Source: Bacteroidales bacterium
GTDB taxonomy: Bacteria > Bacteroidota > Bacteroidia > Bacteroidales > UBA7960
Reading direction: 5' to 3'
Assembly: GCA_003557965.1 (NCBI GenBank)
Contig: PWND01000194.1
Location: 1-12,657, forward strand
DNA: 12,657 nt
Shown: piece by piece, positions 8,115 through 12,657 of the stretch
Layout: each line of letters opens with the position of its first letter
How positions within the stretch are numbered: position 1 is the stretch's first letter
Program-made: the position numbers and the translations under genes
Notes under the pieces: model-generated
The model's input: only the letters and a program-made list of their open reading frames with translations
Databases searched by the model: none
What the model was told of the DNA's origin: nothing

Positions 8115-9128
8115 CTATTTATACCTTGTGTAAGGAGTAATTTCCCGCCCGGCAAAATCACCTCGCATGTACTTAAAATAACCGGTTACAGCTATCATTG
8201 CAGCATTATCTGTACAATACTCAAACTTTGGAATAAAAACTTTCCATCCCGACTTTTTTTCTTCAGCAAGCATAGCATTTCGCAAACCTGAATTAGCACT
8301 TACTCCACCGGCAATAGCTACTTGCTTTATCCCGGTTTCATTGGCAGCTTTTCTAAGCTTTTCCATTAGAATTTCAACTATAGTATGTTGTATTGAAGCT
8401 GACAGGTCGTTCTTGTTTTTCTCAATATAATTTTCATCAATCTTTAATTTATCCCTTAAGTAGTAAAGAATTGATGTTTTAAGCCCGCTAAAGCTAAAAT
8501 CCAGGTTTGGTATCTTTGGGTGAGGAAATTTGTGAGCGTAAGGATTTCCATCTTTTGCCAACTTGTCAACGAGTGGCCCCCCGGGATATGGCAAACCCAT
8601 AATTTTTGCAGCTTTGTCAAAAGCCTCACCGGCTGCATCATCAATGGTGTTGCCAAGTAATTGCATGTCAAAATAATCCCGTACAAGCATTATTTGTGTG
8701 TGCCCGCCAGATACAGTTAAGCACAAAAAGGGAAATTCAGGAAAATCTTTGCTTGTATCATCCTCAATAAAATGAGCCAGTATATGAGCATGCATGTGAT
8801 TAATCTCTATAAGCGGGATGTTTAATGCCAGTGAAAATGACTTTGCAAATGATGCCCCAACTAATAACGAACCTAAAAGTCCGGGCCCATTAGTAAATGC
8901 TATTGCATGTATGTCACTTTTGTTTAACTTTGCATCCTTAAAAGCTTTGTCAATTACAGGGATTATATTTTGCTGGTGTGCCCTTGAGGCAAGTTCCGGT
9001 ACAACACCTCCAAAATCTTTGTGAATTTGCTGATTAGCTGTAACATTGGCAAGGATTTTGCGTTTATTTAATATAGCTGCGGATGTATCATCACAAGAAG
9101 ATTCTATCCCTAAAATATTAACACTCAT
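8115..9128 (-). CDS. tsaD: tRNA N6-threonylcarbamoyladenosine transferase TsaD
   Basis: Cytoplasmic enzyme (formerly Gcp/YgjD) that transfers the threonylcarbamoyl group from threonylcarbamoyl-AMP to adenosine 37 of ANN-decoding tRNAs, working with TsaB and TsaE; TsaC makes the intermediate. The 337 residues match the usual family length. Motifs of the ASKHA-fold family are all intact: GIESSCDDTSAA (7-18), FGGVVPELASRAH (39-51), the metal-binding NHxxxH with H111 and H115, TVSGGHTQ (138-145), DDAAGEAFDKAAK (163-175), FSFSGLKTS (211-219), AGGVSANSGLR (273-283) and CTDNAAMIA with the third metal ligand D307. It runs opposite to its neighbours, convergent with the lipoprotein gene and divergent from tamB. 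A -7 promoter box lies 39 bases before its ATG. No Shine-Dalgarno is seen. It is a near-universal core gene; nothing is missing or unusual in the protein. Confidence 0.97.
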   Translation of the reverse strand: MSVNILGIESSCDDTSAAILNKRKILANVTANQQIHKDFGGVVPELASRAHQQNIIPVIDKAFKDAKLNKSDIHAIAFTNGPGLLGSLLVGASFAKSFSLALNIPLIEINHMHAHILAHFIEDDTSKDFPEFPFLCLTVSGGHTQIMLVRDYFDMQLLGNTIDDAAGEAFDKAAKIMGLPYPGGPLVDKLAKDGNPYAHKFPHPKIPNLDFSFSGLKTSILYYLRDKLKIDENYIEKNKNDLSASIQHTIVEILMEKLRKAANETGIKQVAIAGGVSANSGLRNAMLAEEKKSGWKVFIPKFEYCTDNAAMIAVTGYFKYMRGDFAGREITPYTRYK

Positions 9129-9139
9129 GTATCGTTTAA

Positions 9140-9147
9140 TTCTTTTG
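9140..9147 (+). promoter_or_regulatory. Candidate -7 element for tamB
   Basis: TTCTTTTG differs from the TAnnTTTG consensus at one position and lies 35 bases before the proposed tamB start, placing transcription start near 9153 and leaving room for the AGGAG ribosome site. If a -33 element exists it would fall inside the 5' end of tsaD. This is the best + strand candidate in the 46-bp gap, but the match is imperfect. Confidence 0.3.
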
Positions 9148-9161
9148 AATTAATTAAAATT

Positions 9162-9166
9162 AGGAG
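9162..9166 (+). promoter_or_regulatory. Shine-Dalgarno sequence that sets the tamB start
   Basis: AGGAG followed by an 8-base spacer leads to ATT at 9175. No other gene in this window has a comparable purine-rich site upstream, as is usual in Bacteroidota, where most genes lack one. Its position singles out the ATT codon as initiation site, since there is no ATG, GTG or TTG in frame between the upstream stop (9151-9153) and 9223. Confidence 0.6.
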
Positions 9167-9167
9167 A

Positions 9168-9175
9168 CAAAAGTA
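9168..9175 (-). promoter_or_regulatory. Bacteroidota -7 promoter element for tsaD
   Basis: Read on the - strand this is TACTTTTG, an exact TAnnTTTG match, 39 bases upstream of the tsaD ATG, predicting a leader of about 35 bases. It overlaps the spacer between the tamB Shine-Dalgarno sequence and the first base of the proposed tamB start codon. No clear TTG is seen at the -33 distance. Confidence 0.5.
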
Positions 9176-12100
9176 TTAAAAAAAATACGAAAATATCATT
9201 AATTACATTAGCCGTAATCATTTTGATTCCGGTAATGGTGTATTTTACCTTTAGAAGCCCTAGGGTACAGGCTTATCTTACCAAACAATTAACTGAATAT
9301 ATTTCGAAAGAACTGGATGCAAAAGTTGAAGTTGGGGGTATTAATATCAACATTTTCTTAAATATTGTTTTAGAAGATGTTGTTGTGTACGACCAACAAA
9401 AAAACATACTTCTTAAATCAGGTAAATTAGTTTTTAACATGCGTGGATTTTCATACAGAAATAGAACTATGACAATCCGAAAACTTGTACTTGATGAAAC
9501 ATACTTAAATTTAACAAGGTACGAAAATGAGGAAACATTTAATTATCAATTCCTTGTTGACTATTTCTCCACTGATGCTCCGCGTGATCCAATTGATTTC
9601 AACTGGAAGGTTGTTTGTAATTCTTTTGAATTTAAAAACGCAGGATTCACTTTTAATGACAAGCATGAAATAATAAAAATACCTGCATTTAATTCATCAC
9701 TGGTGGAAATTGCGGATTTTAACCTTTTTCTTGCTGATATTGTTTTTTATAAAAACTCTGTTGACTTTAATTTACGACACTTTTCCTTATCTGAAAGACA
9801 AGGCTTTTTGCTTGAGAATATATCAGGGCTCTTTAGCCTCAGCGAAACAGGAATAATTGTGGATAACCTAAAAGCTGCTACTCCTGCAACAAGCATCAGG
9901 CTTGATGCAACTGCCGAATTTGACGGACTTGATGCTTTCGATGACTTTTTTAATGATGTCACGTTTGATGTCAATTTTTATCCTTCACGAATCAGCATTT
10001 CTGATGTTGCAAAATTTGTTGAAATACTGGCGCCTCTCAAAGATAGCTATGACATCCTGTCTGTTAACGGTGGCGTATCAGGAAGTATTTCTAACATGAG
10101 AGGGCGCAATTTTAAACTCCATATTGGAAGACATACAGTTTTTGACGGAAATTTTAATTTATCAGGCTTGCCAATACTAGAAGAAACCTTCATTAACTTT
10201 TCTATTAATGAGTTCTCTTCAAGTATGACAGCTATAAATAACTATTATTCACCCTTTATAAAAGATCAGCCGGAATTAATGATTCCTGATAGTTATTTTA
10301 ATATTGGGAATGTAAAGTTTGATGGTAGTTTTACCGGATTTGTTAATGATTTTGTTGCTTATGGAAACCTTTATACAGATATTGGTTCTGTTTCAACAGA
10401 TATGATTATCAGGTCATTGGAAGACAACAGGAAAGTTGAGTATAGTGGAGCTTTGAGTGGAGCTAACCTTAATATTGGAAAATTATTAGAGCAGGAAGAT
10501 GCTTTTGGAATGCTGAACTTTGAAAGTGAACTAATAGGCAGTGGAGTGGATATAAATACCCTGAATATTGAAATTAATGGAAACCTGAATTCTTTTGAAA
10601 TTTTAGGATATAACTATGAAAATATAAAGCTTCTGGGAATTTTGGATAGCAGACGCTTTAATGGTGAGATTAATATTGATGATGAAAATGTTAGTTTTGA
10701 CTTTTTGGGATTAATAGACTTTCAGGATGATGTTCAGCACTTTGATTTTAATATGCGGCTTGATAAGCTAAATCTAACACACTTAAATATTTATCAAAGA
10801 GATACATTGTATAATTCTATCATTGCTTCTGATATAAATATGAATTTTACATTAGAAAGCTTTGAAAATGGAGAAGGAAATATCATTATTTCGAATGCAA
10901 AATATAATGAATTCGGTATTGATTCACTTTACCTGGCAAATGAGCTTTCTATTGACTCAATAGCTGTTACGAGTAATATTAATGGCACTAACAGGCGCAA
11001 AATAACTATAAACTCTGATGTGGTTGATGCCTCCATTGATGGTAGTTATTCTTTATCCAGCATTGCAACATCTTTTAACCGGTTTTTATATCATTACATG
11101 CCATCCTGGTATGATAATGAACCTGTTTTCCCGGAACACTTATCAGCCGGTAATGATAGTTTTGACTTTTCTGTTGTTTTTAAAAATACTCGAGAAATTA
11201 CAGATATATTTTTACCGGGATTGATATTGACTCCTGAAACAAGCTTGAATGGAAGTTTTTGCAGTGAAAACAATGACCTGGTAGTTGAAAGCCAGTCGAG
11301 TGTTATATATGCATTTGGCAATGTAATACGAAATTTTGAAATTATTGCAGGGAAAAATAACGGCTTATATGAGTTTGGATTTATGGCTGACAGAGTTTTG
11401 CTAACTGACAGTATGTGGATTGATAACTTTCAGGCTGCCGGAGGATTATCAAGTGATACTCTAAAATACAGCTTTAACTGGGATAACCATAGATTTAAAA
11501 ATAAAACCATGGGAGATATTCATGGTATTATTGCTTTTAACAGGTTAGATAACTTTGACCTTAAATTCTATCCTTCACGTTTCATTGTTAATGACTCATT
11601 GTGGGAAATTAGTGCTGATAATCACCTTTATGTTGATAGTACAGAATTTGTAATTAAAAACTTTAAAGTTTACAAGAATGATGAATATATTAGCTTAGAT
11701 GGTATTGTTAGCAAAAAAGCCGATAAAAAACTCCAGTTGGCTTTTAATGACTTTAATATTTCGAACTTTGACCTGCTCTTAAAGGATTTAAATCTTGATT
11801 TTGATGGGATAATTAGTGGTGATGTTAGCTTAATGGATGTATATGGAACAATGAACGTTGATGCTAATGTCAATATTAAGGACTTTGGCTTTAATCATGA
11901 CCATCTTGGAGATCTCATTATTGAAAGCAAATGGGATAATGAGCATGAAGGCCTTTTTATTGATGGAAGGATTATTTATTATGGTAATGTAGGCTCTAAT
12001 ACTCCTGCTACTTTTAAAGGTTTTATTTTTCCAACAGCAGAAGAAGAAAATTTTGACCTTGATATTGATTTGGTTAATTTACGTTTATCAATTTTTGGCC

Positions 12101-12657
12101 GCTACCTTGAAGGATTCGCCAGTGGAGTAAGAGGTTTGGGAACCGGAAAGCTTAGGCTTGAAGGCCCTTTTGCAAGCCCAGAATTGTCAGGAAATGTAGG
12201 TTTAATGCGTACAGGTTTAAGAGTTGACTACATCAATGTTCCTTACTTTTTTTCTCATAACCTTGAAGTTCAACCTCAGCACTTTAAGTTTGAAGATGTA
12301 GAGATTTTTGATTCTATTGGGAATTCCGGATTTTTATCAGGAATTGTTAAGCATAATAATTTTAAAGATTTTAGTGTTGATGTTTCAGTCAAGCCTGAAA
12401 GAATGATACTTCTCAATACCAGGTACTCTCCCCGGGAAATGTTTTACGGCAGGGCATTTGCATCAGGTATTGCTCATATACATGGGCCCGCAAATGATAT
12501 TATATTTGATATTTCTGCACGTACCAACAGGGGTACACAAATATTCCTCCCGGTTGAATATTCCGGCGAAGTAAGAGAAACCCAATTTATAACTTTTGTG
12601 TCAAAAGATACAATTATTAATGCTAAACCAAATGACAGAGAGCGTACTGTTATGGGG
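9175..12657 (+). CDS. tamB: Translocation/assembly module TamB (DUF490), 3' truncated, probable AUU start
   Basis: Large AsmA-like envelope protein. TamB proteins are anchored in the inner membrane, span the periplasm as a long beta-sheet groove, and are implicated in phospholipid transport and outer-membrane protein assembly. The frame is open for 1161 codons from 9175 to the window end; Bacteroidota TamB proteins are typically around 1400-1700 residues, so the C-terminal few hundred are missing. Read from ATT the protein begins (M)KKNTKISL with a transmembrane anchor at about 7-24. Then come PRVQAYL, a beta-strand-rich stretch with VEVGGI and LEDVVVYDQQ (about 53-75), which is the N-terminal signature of the family, and about 1000 residues of weakly repetitive, strand-forming, Asn/Asp/Phe-rich sequence. 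FYPSR occurs twice (near 265 and 798). The conserved late region YGRAFASG (about 1091-1098), HIHGP, GTQIFLP and FITFVS is the start of the TamB C-terminal domain. The first ATG (9235) falls at the end of the anchor and would destroy it. tamB is divergent from tsaD with a 46-bp gap. I see no internal stop or frameshift. Confidence 0.9.
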   Translation, partial: MKKNTKISLITLAVIILIPVMVYFTFRSPRVQAYLTKQLTEYISKELDAKVEVGGININIFLNIVLEDVVVYDQQKNILLKSGKLVFNMRGFSYRNRTMTIRKLVLDETYLNLTRYENEETFNYQFLVDYFSTDAPRDPIDFNWKVVCNSFEFKNAGFTFNDKHEIIKIPAFNSSLVEIADFNLFLADIVFYKNSVDFNLRHFSLSERQGFLLENISGLFSLSETGIIVDNLKAATPATSIRLDATAEFDGLDAFDDFFNDVTFDVNFYPSRISISDVAKFVEILAPLKDSYDILSVNGGVSGSISNMRGRNFKLHIGRHTVFDGNFNLSGLPILEETFINFSINEFSSSMTAINNYYSPFIKDQPELMIPDSYFNIGNVKFDGSFTGFVNDFVAYGNLYTDIGSVSTDMIIRSLEDNRKVEYSGALSGANLNIGKLLEQEDAFGMLNFESELIGSGVDINTLNIEINGNLNSFEILGYNYENIKLLGILDSRRFNGEINIDDENVSFDFLGLIDFQDDVQHFDFNMRLDKLNLTHLNIYQRDTLYNSIIASDINMNFTLESFENGEGNIIISNAKYNEFGIDSLYLANELSIDSIAVTSNINGTNRRKITINSDVVDASIDGSYSLSSIATSFNRFLYHYMPSWYDNEPVFPEHLSAGNDSFDFSVVFKNTREITDIFLPGLILTPETSLNGSFCSENNDLVVESQSSVIYAFGNVIRNFEIIAGKNNGLYEFGFMADRVLLTDSMWIDNFQAAGGLSSDTLKYSFNWDNHRFKNKTMGDIHGIIAFNRLDNFDLKFYPSRFIVNDSLWEISADNHLYVDSTEFVIKNFKVYKNDEYISLDGIVSKKADKKLQLAFNDFNISNFDLLLKDLNLDFDGIISGDVSLMDVYGTMNVDANVNIKDFGFNHDHLGDLIIESKWDNEHEGLFIDGRIIYYGNVGSNTPATFKGFIFPTAEEENFDLDIDLVNLRLSIFGRYLEGFASGVRGLGTGKLRLEGPFASPELSGNVGLMRTGLRVDYINVPYFFSHNLEVQPQHFKFEDVEIFDSIGNSGFLSGIVKHNNFKDFSVDVSVKPERMILLNTRYSPREMFYGRAFASGIAHIHGPANDIIFDISARTNRGTQIFLPVEYSGEVRETQFITFVSKDTIINAKPNDRERTVMG

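Noticed and set aside
8456..8686. Short open frames overlapping tsaD in other frames and on the opposite strand (also 8818-9024)
   Set aside because: The tsaD frame explains the sequence with all family motifs; the alternatives have no start context or domain.
9747..11873. Several 65-75-codon open frames on both strands between 9747 and 11873
   Set aside because: All fall inside the continuous 1161-codon tamB frame, which I translated line by line without a stop.
1..12657. CRISPR array, tRNA/rRNA gene, insertion sequence, integrase or toxin-antitoxin pair
   Set aside because: Gaps between genes are all under 170 bp and contain no repeat arrays, cloverleaf sequences or mobile-element termini; codon and base composition look even across the window.

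Overview
The window reads as an ordinary chromosomal core region of an AT-rich Bacteroidota bacterium, probably in or near the Bacteroidales/Marinilabiliales; the placement below phylum level is inference. The grounds are a Bacteroidota-type topoisomerase IV subunit A, a BatA-domain protein of the kind found in this phylum, a Bacteroidota-style TamB, near absence of Shine-Dalgarno sequences, and several matches to the phylum's TAnnTTTG -7 promoter element just upstream of genes.

Layout on the + strand. 1-983: C-terminal three quarters of a dicarboxylate/amino acid:cation symporter, cut by the window start. 1051-3087: membrane-anchored BatA/von Willebrand factor A protein. 3249-5915: topoisomerase IV subunit A (parC). 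6010-7224: flavodiiron protein (FprA-type A flavoprotein). 7269-8108: unrecognised lipoprotein. On the - strand, tsaD (8115-9128) converges on the lipoprotein gene with a 6-bp gap. Divergent from tsaD, with a 46-bp gap, a large + strand gene runs from 9175 past the window end. It is open in one frame for 1161 codons and encodes TamB, an inner-membrane-anchored envelope protein. It has no ATG start at a sensible place.

The genes do not form a single pathway. Themes are solute uptake (symporter), cell envelope (BatA protein, lipoprotein, TamB), chromosome topology (ParC), oxygen or NO detoxification (flavodiiron protein) and tRNA modification (TsaD). Promoter-like boxes before the BatA gene, parC and tsaD suggest several short transcription units. 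Every gap between genes is below 170 bp. I saw no tRNA, rRNA, CRISPR array, insertion sequence or prophage.

I found no convincing new multi-gene system. The most interesting place is the tsaD/tamB divergent junction. There tamB appears to start at an AUU codon behind the only clear Shine-Dalgarno sequence in the window, and the tsaD -7 promoter box lies on the opposite strand between that Shine-Dalgarno sequence and the start codon.
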